From assembly GCA_022837595.1 (NCBI GenBank), contig JALHFX010000013.1:1-39284 (forward strand): a DNA stretch of 39,284 bases, written 5' to 3'. Made by a program: the position numbers and the translations under genes. The notes under the pieces are model-generated. The model had not been told where the DNA came from, made no database searches, and saw nothing but the letters and a program-made list of their open reading frames with translations. This DNA is from Propionibacterium sp. (lineage in GTDB: Bacteria; Actinomycetota; Actinomycetes; Propionibacteriales; Propionibacteriaceae). Positions 7,266 to 15,616 of this stretch are shown here, piece after piece; the stretch's first letter is position 1, and every line of letters begins with the position of its first letter.

Positions 7266-8960
7266 ATGCAGTTCCAGCCTGATATCGCCCCGGTAAATGG
7301 CAGCTTATTTCTATCCGCATTGGTAGCCCTGCTGCCTTTGATCACAATCTTTCTGACACTCGGTGTTCTGCGTTGGAAGGCCCACTGGGCGGGGCTCAGC
7401 GCAGTAGCAGTCGCCGCTATAGTCGCCATCTTCGTGTTCAAGATGCCGGTCGGCTTGACCGCCATGACGGCGCTGCAAGGTGCGGCCTTCGGTATCTTCC
7501 CGATCACCTGGATCGTGCTGTGCGCCATCTGGATGTACGAATTGACCGTTGAGTCGGGTCACTTCGAGGATCTGCGGGCCACCTTCCATATGGTCTCCGA
7601 CGATCCACGCATCCTCGCCATCCTGATCGCCTTCTGCTTCGGAGGTTTGATGGAGGCGCTGGCCGGGTTCGGTGCGCCGGTTGCCATCACCGGTGTCATG
7701 TTGATGTCCATCGGCTATCCGCCGCTGCGCGCAGCCCTCACCGTGCTGCTCGCCAACACCGCACCAGTCGCATTCGGTGCTATCGCAACCCCGATTATTA
7801 CTGCCGGCACGCTGACCGGTATTCCGTACCAGGAAATCGGTGCCACCATTGGTCATCAGACTCCGCTGCTCGCCTGGTTCGTCCCGATCCTGTTGGTGCT
7901 GATCGTCGATGGCAAGCGTGGTGTCAAGGAAGTCTGGCCGGCCGCTTTGGTCATCGGCTTGGCTTTCGCGATTGCTCAGTGGATCAGTGCTACCTATCTA
8001 TCGGTCGAGCTCACCGACGTCGTCGCAGCACTGGCTGGCTTGGCCGCTGGCGTGATCCTGCTTCGTTTCTGGAAGCCCAAGGGTACGGCCGAGGCTGCTG
8101 AGCGTCTGACCGCCATGAAGCGCACCGAGGCCGAAGAGGGCTTCCACTCCACCAACGAGGACACCGAGGTCAAGGAAGTCCACAAGGTCAACGGTGGACA
8201 GGTCTTCATGGCATTGGTGCCTTACCTGCTGGTCATCCTCATCTTCTCCGTTGCGAAGCTCGTTACCCCGGTCAAGGCATGGCTGAACGGCACCGACGTG
8301 AAGATTCACTGGCCGGGACTGTGGGACGGCGACACCGCCTTGGTGCTCACCGGCTCCGGAGCCCCGAATACCTCCACGATTTACAGCTTCACGTGGCTTT
8401 CAGGCCCAGGTACTCTGTTGCTGATCACCGGCATCCTCGTCGGCATCATCTACAAGATGAGCCCCTCGGTGATGGCGAATGTCTTCGGACGGCAGGTTTA
8501 CAAGCTGCGTTGGACCTTCCTGACGATTGCCTCGGTGCTGGCGCTCGCCTACGTGATGAACTTCTCGGGTCAGACCATCACCATCGGTACCTGGATTGCC
8601 GGTGCGGGCGCAGCGTTTGCGTTCTTGTCACCGATTCTTGGCTGGATAGGTACCGCGGTGACCGGCTCGGATACCTCGGCGAATGCACTGTTCGCCACCC
8701 TGCAACAGACTGCCGCTAACAACATCGGTATCGATGAGCACCTGCTCGTCGCGGCGAACACCTCAGGTGGCGTGGTCGGTAAGATGATCAGCCCGCAGAA
8801 CCTCGCGATTGCGGCCACTGCTGTCGGTCTGGTGGGTAAGGAATCCGACATCCTACGACGCGCGATGCCATGGAGTATCGGGCTGCTGATCGTGCTCTGC
8901 TTGATCGTCGGTTTGCAGTCGACGCCAGTCCTGGGCTGGATGCTCCCGACCTTCGGTTAA
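7266..8960 (+). CDS. lctP: L-lactate permease
   Basis: A 564-residue LctP-family integral membrane transporter that imports lactate with protons. Many hydrophobic segments span the protein (for example LFLSALVALLPLITIFLTLG near the N-terminus). The family signatures GGLMEALAGFGAPVAITGVM and, near the C-terminus, NTSGGVVGKMISPQNLAIA are intact, and LGWIGTAVTGSDTSANALF is present. The ATG at 7266 has GGAG 7 bases upstream and matches the family N-terminus. An upstream TTG at 7221 would overlap the promoter and is rejected. It is the first gene of the permease-lutABC operon, downstream of the shared operator. Confidence 0.95.
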   Translation: MQFQPDIAPVNGSLFLSALVALLPLITIFLTLGVLRWKAHWAGLSAVAVAAIVAIFVFKMPVGLTAMTALQGAAFGIFPITWIVLCAIWMYELTVESGHFEDLRATFHMVSDDPRILAILIAFCFGGLMEALAGFGAPVAITGVMLMSIGYPPLRAALTVLLANTAPVAFGAIATPIITAGTLTGIPYQEIGATIGHQTPLLAWFVPILLVLIVDGKRGVKEVWPAALVIGLAFAIAQWISATYLSVELTDVVAALAGLAAGVILLRFWKPKGTAEAAERLTAMKRTEAEEGFHSTNEDTEVKEVHKVNGGQVFMALVPYLLVILIFSVAKLVTPVKAWLNGTDVKIHWPGLWDGDTALVLTGSGAPNTSTIYSFTWLSGPGTLLLITGILVGIIYKMSPSVMANVFGRQVYKLRWTFLTIASVLALAYVMNFSGQTITIGTWIAGAGAAFAFLSPILGWIGTAVTGSDTSANALFATLQQTAANNIGIDEHLLVAANTSGGVVGKMISPQNLAIAATAVGLVGKESDILRRAMPWSIGLLIVLCLIVGLQSTPVLGWMLPTFG

Positions 8961-8989
8961 ACACTTGACTATCTGATTTAGGAGGAGAT

Positions 8990-9778
8990 ATGACGGCGAC
9001 TTCAGTCAATGCCAAGACGGCAGCAAACAAGCCAGGGGCGGGGATGACGGTCGGCTTGTTCATCACCTGCGTCAACGATGTCATGTTCCCGCAGACCGGA
9101 CAGGCGGTCGTGACGATCCTGGAGCGGCTCGGCTGCAAGGTCGAGTTCCCCAGGGCCCAGACCTGCTGCGGGCAGATGACCACCAACACCGGCTACTACG
9201 ATGAGTCGATCCCGACGGTCAAGCAGTATGTCAAGGCCTTCTCCGGCTACGACTATGTGGTGGCTCCGTCGGGCTCCTGCACCGCTGCAGTGCGTCATCA
9301 GCATCCGATGCTGGCCCAAAAGACCGGTGACCAGGGTTTGATCCGCGACGTTGATCAGGTGGCCACCAAGCTCTTCGATCTGCCCGAATTCTTGATCGAT
9401 GTGTTGGGTGTGGTCGATGTGGGCGCCTACTTCCCGCATACGATTACCTATCACCCGTCCTGCCACGGCAAGCGGCTGCTCGGGCTCGGGGACAGGCCCT
9501 ACGAGTTGCTGCGCAATGTGCGAGGGATGACGATGGTGCCGCTGCCGATGGAAGAGCAGTGCTGTGGTTTCGGTGGCACTTTCTCTATCAAGAACCCGGA
9601 TATGAGCGCGGCGATGGCCGCCGACAAGGCTCGCCACGTTCGTGAGACCGGAGCCGAGTATGTGGTCGGAGACGACAATTCTTGCCTACTGAACATCGTC
9701 GGGGTGCTCTCCCGAGGGAACTCCGGAGTCAAGGCCATTCACCTGGCAGAGATCTTGGCCAACACGGAGGAGGACTGA
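8990..9778 (+). CDS. lutA: L-lactate utilisation Fe-S protein LutA (LldE)
   Basis: One of three subunits of the LutABC (LldEFG) complex that oxidises L-lactate to pyruvate. It has two cysteine-rich CCG domains: one contains TCCGQMTTNTGYYDES and the other HPSCHGKRLLG and QCCGFGGTFSIKNPDMS. These domains bind Fe-S clusters in related heterodisulfide-reductase-type proteins. Length is 262 residues, including an 18-residue N-terminal extension before the family start MTVGLFITCVND. The start at 8990 is supported by the strong ribosome-binding site TTAGGAGGAGAT just before it. It lies 29 bases after the permease gene and 4 bases before lutB. Confidence 0.94.
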   Translation: MTATSVNAKTAANKPGAGMTVGLFITCVNDVMFPQTGQAVVTILERLGCKVEFPRAQTCCGQMTTNTGYYDESIPTVKQYVKAFSGYDYVVAPSGSCTAAVRHQHPMLAQKTGDQGLIRDVDQVATKLFDLPEFLIDVLGVVDVGAYFPHTITYHPSCHGKRLLGLGDRPYELLRNVRGMTMVPLPMEEQCCGFGGTFSIKNPDMSAAMAADKARHVRETGAEYVVGDDNSCLLNIVGVLSRGNSGVKAIHLAEILANTEED

Positions 9779-9782
9779 CGAC

Positions 9783-11330
9783 ATGACTACTACAGGTACT
9801 GAGCTGCGTCGCATCACCGAGGGTAACCACGGAGTGGCTCGTCTCACTCCGGCTCCCGATGCGCCAGGCACCTTCTTGGGTATGCCGAAGTTCCCCAAGG
9901 CAGTCAAGAAGGAACTGGAACTCAGCGTCCAGCGCAAGAATATGCGCAACGCCACCACGACGATTCGTAACAAGCGGGCTCTTCGCGTCTCCGAGTCTCC
10001 GGACTGGGAAGACCTGCGCGATGCGGCGACGGCGATCAAGAATCGTGTTGCTCGGCATCTCGATTACTACCTCGAAGAAGCCGAGAAGAATCTTCAGGCC
10101 AACGGTGTGCATGTGCATTGGGCGCGCGACGGTGAGGAAGCCAACCGGATCGTCGCGGAGATCGCCAAGGCCAAGGGCGTCGACGAGGTCGTCAAGATCA
10201 AGTCGATCACCACGCAGGAGACTGACCTCAACGAGTATCTCGAGGAAGAGAACATCGCTTGCTGGGAGACTGACCTGGCCGAGTTGATCGTCCAACTGGG
10301 TCATGATCGTCCGTCCCACATCGTGGTGCCGGCGATCCACCGCAATCGCGCCGAGGTCCGCGAGATCTTCCTACGTGAGATGAAGAACTATGGGCGTCCG
10401 GCACCTACCGATGTCACCTCGAATCCACCTGAACTGGCCAACGCTGCACGGTTGCATCTGCGGGAGAAGTTCCTACGGGCGAAGATGGCGGTTTCAGGCG
10501 GTAACTTCGTTTGCGCCGATACCGGTTCGTTGGTGATCGTCGAATCGGAAGGCAACGGTCGGATGTGCCTGACGCTTCCCGAGACCTTGGTGTCGCTGGT
10601 CGGCATTGAGAAGATCATTCCGAAGTTCGACGATCTTGAGGTCTTCCTCAAGCTGCTGCCGCGCTCGGCAACCGGTGAGCGGATGAACCCGTACAACTCG
10701 GTGTGGAGTGGGGTCACCGAAGGCAACGACGGCCCGCAAGAGCAGCACATCATTTTCATGGATAACGGCCGCACCGATGTGCTCGCCGACAAGATCGGAC
10801 GCGAGGTTCTGCGCTGCATCCGCTGTGCATCGTGTATCAACGTCTGCCCGGTCTACGAGCGTGCTGGTGGACACGCCTACGGTTCGGTCTACCCGGGCCC
10901 GATCGGCATCACGTTGACACCGCAGCTTCGCGGTGTGGACGATCCGGTCGACCGGGCGATGCCGTACGCCTGCTCACTGTGTGCCGCCTGCAATGAGGTC
11001 TGCCCGGTGAAGATTCCGTTCACCGACATCATCCTGCATTTGCGTAACAGGGTTGCCGATGCGGAGAAGGCCGAGAAGATCAGCAAGGATCCTGAGGTCG
11101 CGGTCGAGAAGGTTCTGATGAAGACCGCCGGCTGGATCTTCGGAGATGCGAAACGCTTCGAGGCCGTCCAGTTGGGTACTCGTGGCGCGGGCAAGCTACT
11201 TCACGGCAAGCCGCTGGGACCGATCCCGGTGCCGGTCGCCGATCGTTGGCTGCGCTACCGCGATGTGGACGCCCTGCCGACCGACACTTTCCGTAGTTGG
11301 TGGAAGAAGAACCGAGAGGATGGCAAGTGA
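9783..11330 (+). CDS. lutB: L-lactate utilisation Fe-S protein LutB (LldF)
   Basis: The large subunit of LutABC, 515 residues. The N-terminal two thirds form the LUD domain (about 75-330), followed by a pair of 4Fe-4S motifs, CIRCASCINVCPVYERAGG (about 345-363) and CSLCAACNEVCPVKIPF (about 398-414), and a C-terminal helical tail ending in WWKKNREDGK. This matches the family architecture and length. The gene begins 4 bases after the lutA stop with GGAGGA upstream, and its stop overlaps the lutC start (ATGA), so the three subunits are translated together. Confidence 0.95.
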   Translation: MTTTGTELRRITEGNHGVARLTPAPDAPGTFLGMPKFPKAVKKELELSVQRKNMRNATTTIRNKRALRVSESPDWEDLRDAATAIKNRVARHLDYYLEEAEKNLQANGVHVHWARDGEEANRIVAEIAKAKGVDEVVKIKSITTQETDLNEYLEEENIACWETDLAELIVQLGHDRPSHIVVPAIHRNRAEVREIFLREMKNYGRPAPTDVTSNPPELANAARLHLREKFLRAKMAVSGGNFVCADTGSLVIVESEGNGRMCLTLPETLVSLVGIEKIIPKFDDLEVFLKLLPRSATGERMNPYNSVWSGVTEGNDGPQEQHIIFMDNGRTDVLADKIGREVLRCIRCASCINVCPVYERAGGHAYGSVYPGPIGITLTPQLRGVDDPVDRAMPYACSLCAACNEVCPVKIPFTDIILHLRNRVADAEKAEKISKDPEVAVEKVLMKTAGWIFGDAKRFEAVQLGTRGAGKLLHGKPLGPIPVPVADRWLRYRDVDALPTDTFRSWWKKNREDGK

Positions 11331-12007
11331 TGAGCACCATTCAAGATTCCACTGCTCGCGCCGAGATCCTCGCCAGGATCCGGCGAGCCACGACGGATGT
11401 CACCGACAAGAATCCCGAGACCGACACGCCAATCAACTGGACGTATGGCACCGGTATCGATATGGAAGATGTCGTCGGCACCTTCGTGGAGAAGGTCATT
11501 GACTATTCGGCGACCGTGGTTAGGGTGAAGAAGGCCGACGTCCCGAAGGCCGTGGTCGACGGGCTCAAAGCCACTGGAGCTGACAAGAGTGCAGTGGTGC
11601 CGCCCGGTCTGGATCCTTCGTGGATCAAAGCGATCAAGGCCGCCGGAATTGAGGTCAGGATCGACGACCCGCAGCTCAGCCATACCGAGCTGGACAATAC
11701 CGATGCTGTGGTCACAGCCGCGTCTTCGGCGGTCGCCGATACCGGCACGATCGTGCTGACACATGTCGCCGACCAGGGTAGGCGCGCGATCAGCCTGGTT
11801 CCGGACCGCCACATTTGTGTGGTCCGCGCCAGCCAAGTGGTCTCGGATGTCGGTGAGGCAATGCAGGCCGTGAAGCCGGCCGTCCATGAAGGTCACCCGC
11901 TCACGTGGATTTCGGGCGGCTCGGCGACCAGCGATATCGAGTTGTCCCGCGTCGACGGAGTTCACGGACCTCGCCAGCTTTACGTTGTGGTGGTGGATGA
12001 CCAGTAA
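11330..12007 (+). CDS. lutC: L-lactate utilisation protein LutC (LldG)
   Basis: Third LutABC subunit, 225 residues, made of a LUD domain without Fe-S motifs. It starts with MSTIQDSTARAEILARIRRA, typical of the N-terminal helix of LutC, and has the C-terminal family block HPLTWISGGSATSDIELSRV followed by DGVHGPRQLYVVVV. The start ATG shares its A with the lutB stop TGA. A strong stem-loop follows 24 bases after the stop and ends the operon. Confidence 0.93.
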   Translation: MSTIQDSTARAEILARIRRATTDVTDKNPETDTPINWTYGTGIDMEDVVGTFVEKVIDYSATVVRVKKADVPKAVVDGLKATGADKSAVVPPGLDPSWIKAIKAAGIEVRIDDPQLSHTELDNTDAVVTAASSAVADTGTIVLTHVADQGRRAISLVPDRHICVVRASQVVSDVGEAMQAVKPAVHEGHPLTWISGGSATSDIELSRVDGVHGPRQLYVVVVDDQ

Positions 12008-12030
12008 TCAGGTGAACTGAGAAATTGGGT

Positions 12031-12071
12031 CTCGGGCGCCGCTCCGCTTTGCAGTCGGGGCGGCGCCCGAG
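12031..12071 (+). terminator. Stem-loop terminator after the permease-lutABC operon
   Basis: A perfect 12-bp GC-rich stem (CTCGGGCGCCGC at 12031-12042 with its complement at 12060-12071) encloses a 17-base loop. The following sequence GTGTGTTCG is only modestly T-rich, so it may act partly with other factors. It separates the lactate operon from rph. Confidence 0.65.
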
Positions 12072-12197
12072 GTGTGTTCGCAGCAGTGTGGGCTGGGCGG
12101 GGTGCTGGATGCAGTGTGCTGGATGCAATGAATGCAGACCGAGGGTTCGGTGCTTCGGTTCATCTTCGGCAGGGTATGCAGGGTAGGTTGGGTCAAC

Positions 12198-12932
12198 GTG
12201 AGCGATCGAATTGATGGACGTGGGCATGCGGACTTACGTCCGGTTTCATTCAGCAGGGGCTGGCTCGACCACGCCGAAGGGTCGGTGCTGGTGGAATTCG
12301 GCCGCACCAGGGTATTGGTGGCCGCCTCGGTGACTCCGGGGGTGCCGCGCTGGCGTAAGGGGTCCGGGCTGGGCTGGGTCACCAGCGAGTACGAGATGTT
12401 GCCGAGGGCGACGAATACGCGTAGCGACCGCGAATCCCGCAAGGGGCGCATCGGCGGGCGCACCCACGAGATCAGCCGGCTGATCGGCCGGTCGCTACGT
12501 GGGATCATCGACTACAAGGCCCTGGGGGAGAACACCATCGTCATCGACTGCGACGTACTGCAGGCCGACGGAGGCACTCGCACAGCGTCCATCACCGGCG
12601 CCTATGTGGCGTTGAGCGATGCTGTTTCGTGGTTGCGTGACCGTGAGCTTCTCGCAGGCGAGCCGCTGACCGGTTCGGTTTCGGCGATCAGCGTCGGTGT
12701 CGTCGGAGGCGAACCGATGCTTGATCTGTGCTACGAAGAAGATTCGACAGCCGATGTCGACATGAACATCGTCTGCTCGGGTAACGGAGAGTTCATCGAA
12801 GTGCAGGGCACCGCCGAAGGAGCGCGATTCGGCAGGGACCTGCTCGACCAGTTACTCGATCTGGGCGAGATCGGCTGTGCCGAGCTGACCCGGCTGCAGG
12901 CTGAGGCACTCGCGTCCCCGGTGCTGCGATGA
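12198..12932 (+). CDS. rph: Ribonuclease PH
   Basis: Phosphorolytic 3'-to-5' exoribonuclease that trims tRNA precursors. The 244-residue protein shows the family order: DGRGHADLRPVSF near the N-terminus, GSVLVEFGRTRVLVAASV, the arginine-rich loop with RSDRESRKGRIGGRTHEIS, then IDCDVLQADGGTRTASITGA (substrate and phosphate site), and DLCYEEDSTADVDMNIV. I use GTG 12198 because it gives the family N-terminus; the in-frame ATG at 12132 adds 22 residues without similarity. The stop overlaps the rdgB start (ATGA), as is usual for this pair. Confidence 0.95.
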   Translation: MSDRIDGRGHADLRPVSFSRGWLDHAEGSVLVEFGRTRVLVAASVTPGVPRWRKGSGLGWVTSEYEMLPRATNTRSDRESRKGRIGGRTHEISRLIGRSLRGIIDYKALGENTIVIDCDVLQADGGTRTASITGAYVALSDAVSWLRDRELLAGEPLTGSVSAISVGVVGGEPMLDLCYEEDSTADVDMNIVCSGNGEFIEVQGTAEGARFGRDLLDQLLDLGEIGCAELTRLQAEALASPVLR

Positions 12933-13564
12933 GCGCCAAGGTGCTGCTGGCAACCAACAATGCGAAGAAGCTGACCGAACTGCGGCGCATCGTCGCCGAG
13001 CAGGGGCTCGACGTCGAGATACTCAGCTTGCGCGATGTTGAGGCTTATCCTGAGCCCGCCGAAACCGAGTGGAGCTTCGAAGGAAACGCTTTGATCAAGG
13101 CTCGGGCAGGGTTCGAACACAGCGGGCTGGCGACACTCGCCGACGATTCAGGGCTGTGCGTCGATGCGCTGAACCAGATGCCCGGTGTCCGCTCGTCGCG
13201 GTGGGCCGGGCCGCAACAGGACGATCAGGCGAACCTTGATCTGGTGCTGCGGCAGATCGACGACGTGGACGAACCAGCACGGACCGCCAGCTTCGTCTCG
13301 GTAGTCGCGCTGGTGACTGCGGACGGGCAGGAGGTCATCACCCGCGGTGAGATGGTCGGCCAGCTGACTCGAGAGCCGCGCGGCACGAACGGTTTCGGTT
13401 ATGATCCGATCTTCGTCGCCGATGATCAGGCAGTCGTCGCGGGCGTGCAACCGTTGACGAACGCCGAGTTGAGCGCCGAGCAGAAGGACGCGATCAGCCA
13501 CCGCGGACGCGCGCTGCGCGCCATGGTTCCGCATTTGGTGAGGGTTCTGGATTTGGAGGCTTGA
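12929..13564 (+). CDS. rdgB: Non-canonical purine NTP pyrophosphatase (RdgB/HAM1)
   Basis: Hydrolyses ITP, dITP and XTP to monophosphates and so keeps deaminated purines out of DNA and RNA. The 211-residue protein begins with the nucleotide-binding segment VLLATNNAKKLTELRRI (family T/SxNxxK motif) and contains FEGNALIKARAG, the catalytic LADDSGLCVDALNQMPGVRS, TNGFGYDPIFV and the C-terminal SHRGRALRAM. Length is normal. It overlaps rph by 4 bases at its start, and its stop TGA overlaps the thyA ATG, which indicates a tightly coupled operon. Confidence 0.95.
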   Translation: MSAKVLLATNNAKKLTELRRIVAEQGLDVEILSLRDVEAYPEPAETEWSFEGNALIKARAGFEHSGLATLADDSGLCVDALNQMPGVRSSRWAGPQQDDQANLDLVLRQIDDVDEPARTASFVSVVALVTADGQEVITRGEMVGQLTREPRGTNGFGYDPIFVADDQAVVAGVQPLTNAELSAEQKDAISHRGRALRAMVPHLVRVLDLEA

Positions 13565-14379
13565 TGCAGCAGTATCTCGACCTGTTGACTAAGGTCCTCG
13601 ACGAGGGCGTGCACAAATCCGATCGCACCGGTACTGGGACGCGGAGCATTTTCGGGTATCAGATGCGCTTCGACCTGCAGGCTGGCTTTCCGCTGATGAC
13701 CACGAAGAAGGTCTTCACCCGGGGGGTTTTCGGTGAGTTGCTTTGGTTCCTCAAAGGTTCGACGAATATCGCGTGGCTGACCGAACACAATATCCATATC
13801 TGGGACGAGTGGGCCTCACCCGACGGCGATCTCGGACCGATCTACGGCTACCAGTGGCGAAGCTGGCCCACCCCGGACGGTGGTCACGTCGATCAGATCA
13901 GCGCAGTGATCGAGGCGATCAAACAGAACCCTGATTCGCGCCGTCACATCGTGTCGGCATGGAATGTGGGCGATATCCCGCAAATGGCGTTGCCGCCATG
14001 TCATGCGCTCTTCCAGTTCTATGTCGCACCTCCGGCGACCGCCGGTGCGCGTGGCAGATTGAGCTGCCAGCTTTATCAGCGTTCGGCGGATCTTTTCTTG
14101 GGGGTGCCGTTCAACATCGCGTCCTACGCTGCTTTGACGCAGATGGTCGCTCAGGTTTGCGACCTCGAACTCGGTGATTTCGTCCACACCCTGGGTGACG
14201 CGCATATCTACGACAATCATCTCGATCAGGTGCGTGAGCAACTCAGCCGCGAACCGCGAGAGCTGCCGCAGCTGTGGCTCAATCCTGAGGTCCGCGATAT
14301 CTTCGAGTTCACACTCGACGACATCGTGGTGACTGGTTACGATCCGCACCCGGCGATCAAAGCACCGATCGCGGTCTAA
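13564..14379 (+). CDS. thyA: Thymidylate synthase
   Basis: Makes dTMP from dUMP with methylenetetrahydrofolate as carbon donor and reductant. The 271-residue ThyA-type protein has SDRTGTGTRSIFG near the N-terminus, the catalytic cysteine in MALPPCHALFQFYV (about residue 148), SCQLYQRSADLFLGVPFNIA (dUMP binding) and LGDAHIYDNHLDQV. The ATG at 13564 overlaps the rdgB stop; an in-frame TTG one codon before is less likely. It is followed after 36 bases by dihydrofolate reductase, which regenerates the folate cofactor used here. Confidence 0.97.
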   Translation: MQQYLDLLTKVLDEGVHKSDRTGTGTRSIFGYQMRFDLQAGFPLMTTKKVFTRGVFGELLWFLKGSTNIAWLTEHNIHIWDEWASPDGDLGPIYGYQWRSWPTPDGGHVDQISAVIEAIKQNPDSRRHIVSAWNVGDIPQMALPPCHALFQFYVAPPATAGARGRLSCQLYQRSADLFLGVPFNIASYAALTQMVAQVCDLELGDFVHTLGDAHIYDNHLDQVREQLSREPRELPQLWLNPEVRDIFEFTLDDIVVTGYDPHPAIKAPIAV

Positions 14380-14415
14380 CCTGGCCCCACGGTGAGTTCG
14401 GCGAAAGGGGGAGAC

Positions 14416-14922
14416 ATGGCTGAAACGAAATTGGTGGCGATCGCAGTGGTGTCGAGCAACGGTGTGATCGGAGACGGTAATGATCAGCCGTTCAAGTTCC
14501 CTGAGGACTGGGCGCGGTTCAAGCGCGTAACCCAAGATCATGCACTGATCTTGGGACGCCGGACCCACGAGGCGATGGGTCTGCTTCCGGGTCGTACCAG
14601 CATCGTGATCACTCGTCATCCCGAGCGGCTCAGTTTTCCGCGGCGCGAGGATGGTCGTCCACACGGCTATGCGGTGTCGAGTTTCGAGGAGGCTGTGGCC
14701 ATCGAGACCGGCGATGCCGACGACATCAGGTTCGTTGCCGGTGGCGGACAGATATACCAGATGGCCTGGCCTCATCTGGATGAGCTGGACATCACCGAGG
14801 TCCATGCCGAGGCCGTCGGATCGGTACGGTTCCCTGAGATCACTGCAGACGAATGGCGAGAAGTCTCGCGGGAGCCGCGAGGCGAGTTCGACTTCGTTCG
14901 CTACGTGCGGGCGGCGTGCTGA
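14416..14922 (+). CDS. folA: Dihydrofolate reductase
   Basis: Reduces dihydrofolate to tetrahydrofolate with NADPH, working with ThyA encoded just upstream. The 168-residue protein has VAIAVVSSNGVIGDGNDQPF at the N-terminus, the acidic substrate residue region KFPEDWARFK, the NADPH loop LILGRRTHEAMG and the later VAGGGQIYQMAWPHLDELDI with TEVHAE. The start ATG at 14416 has AAAGGGGGAGA directly before it; a GTG 24 bases upstream lacks such a site and would add 8 unsupported residues. Confidence 0.95.
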   Translation: MAETKLVAIAVVSSNGVIGDGNDQPFKFPEDWARFKRVTQDHALILGRRTHEAMGLLPGRTSIVITRHPERLSFPRREDGRPHGYAVSSFEEAVAIETGDADDIRFVAGGGQIYQMAWPHLDELDITEVHAEAVGSVRFPEITADEWREVSREPRGEFDFVRYVRAAC

Positions 14923-15178
14923 AGACCGCTCTTGACACGGGTGAGATCAGGGAGATCCTCGGAAGGAGAAGGATCGACAGGATAGCCTAGTTGTGTATTG
15001 ATGAGTTCCGCGTCGCGGAGCCAGTGTGGACGTCATCAAAATACCTGTTAAGAGCGTGAGGTGAGTGCGTCTTCATAAGACAACCACCGAGTTTGAAGGA
15101 TAACCACCGAGGAACGGAAGGAGGCTTCGCAGGAAGCCACGCGGCGAATTGGGGTCGCGCTATATCTGCGAGTGAAGC

Positions 15179-15604
15179 ATGAAGATCAATCTTGAGGTGG
15201 GCGATACCGTCCGGTTCACGAAGACATTGAGCGAGTCGGATGTCTATCTCTTTGCGGGCATCACCGGAGATTTCTCGCCGAATCACGTTAACGAAGTGTA
15301 TGCCAGCGCCACTAGCTACGGCGGGAGGATCGCGCACGGTTTGTTGGTGCTGGGCCTGTCGTCTGTTTGCGCGACGATGATGGAACAGAAATCCGGGCAG
15401 GGCTGCGTAGGCTACGGGTACGACAAGGTCCGTTTCACGGCTGGAGTGCTGCTGGGCGACACCCTGACCGTAACGTATACCATTGATGAAATTGACCACA
15501 GATCAGCAAAGGCATACGCGACCGTGGAGATCCACAATCAACACGGGAAGTTATGTTTGATCGCCAAGCATATTCTAAAGATGTTTGAAGCCCCACAATC
15601 TTAA
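15179..15604 (+). CDS. MaoC-like (R)-specific enoyl-CoA hydratase
   Basis: A 141-residue hotdog-fold protein of the MaoC/PhaJ group, which adds water to trans-2-enoyl-CoA. The hydratase motif is clear: LFAGITGDFSPNHVNEVYA (about 24-42), with the catalytic Asp in GDFSPNHVN and the His, followed by GGRIAHGLLVLGL. Length agrees with single-domain members. No good ribosome-binding site is visible before ATG 15179, so the start is somewhat uncertain. The gene lies alone between folA and dinB, 256 bases after folA and 12 before dinB. It may belong functionally to the acyl-CoA cluster downstream, where it could hydrate the enoyl-CoA produced there, but this is inference. Confidence 0.85.
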   Translation: MKINLEVGDTVRFTKTLSESDVYLFAGITGDFSPNHVNEVYASATSYGGRIAHGLLVLGLSSVCATMMEQKSGQGCVGYGYDKVRFTAGVLLGDTLTVTYTIDEIDHRSAKAYATVEIHNQHGKLCLIAKHILKMFEAPQS

Positions 15605-15616
15605 CTGAGCCGGAAC

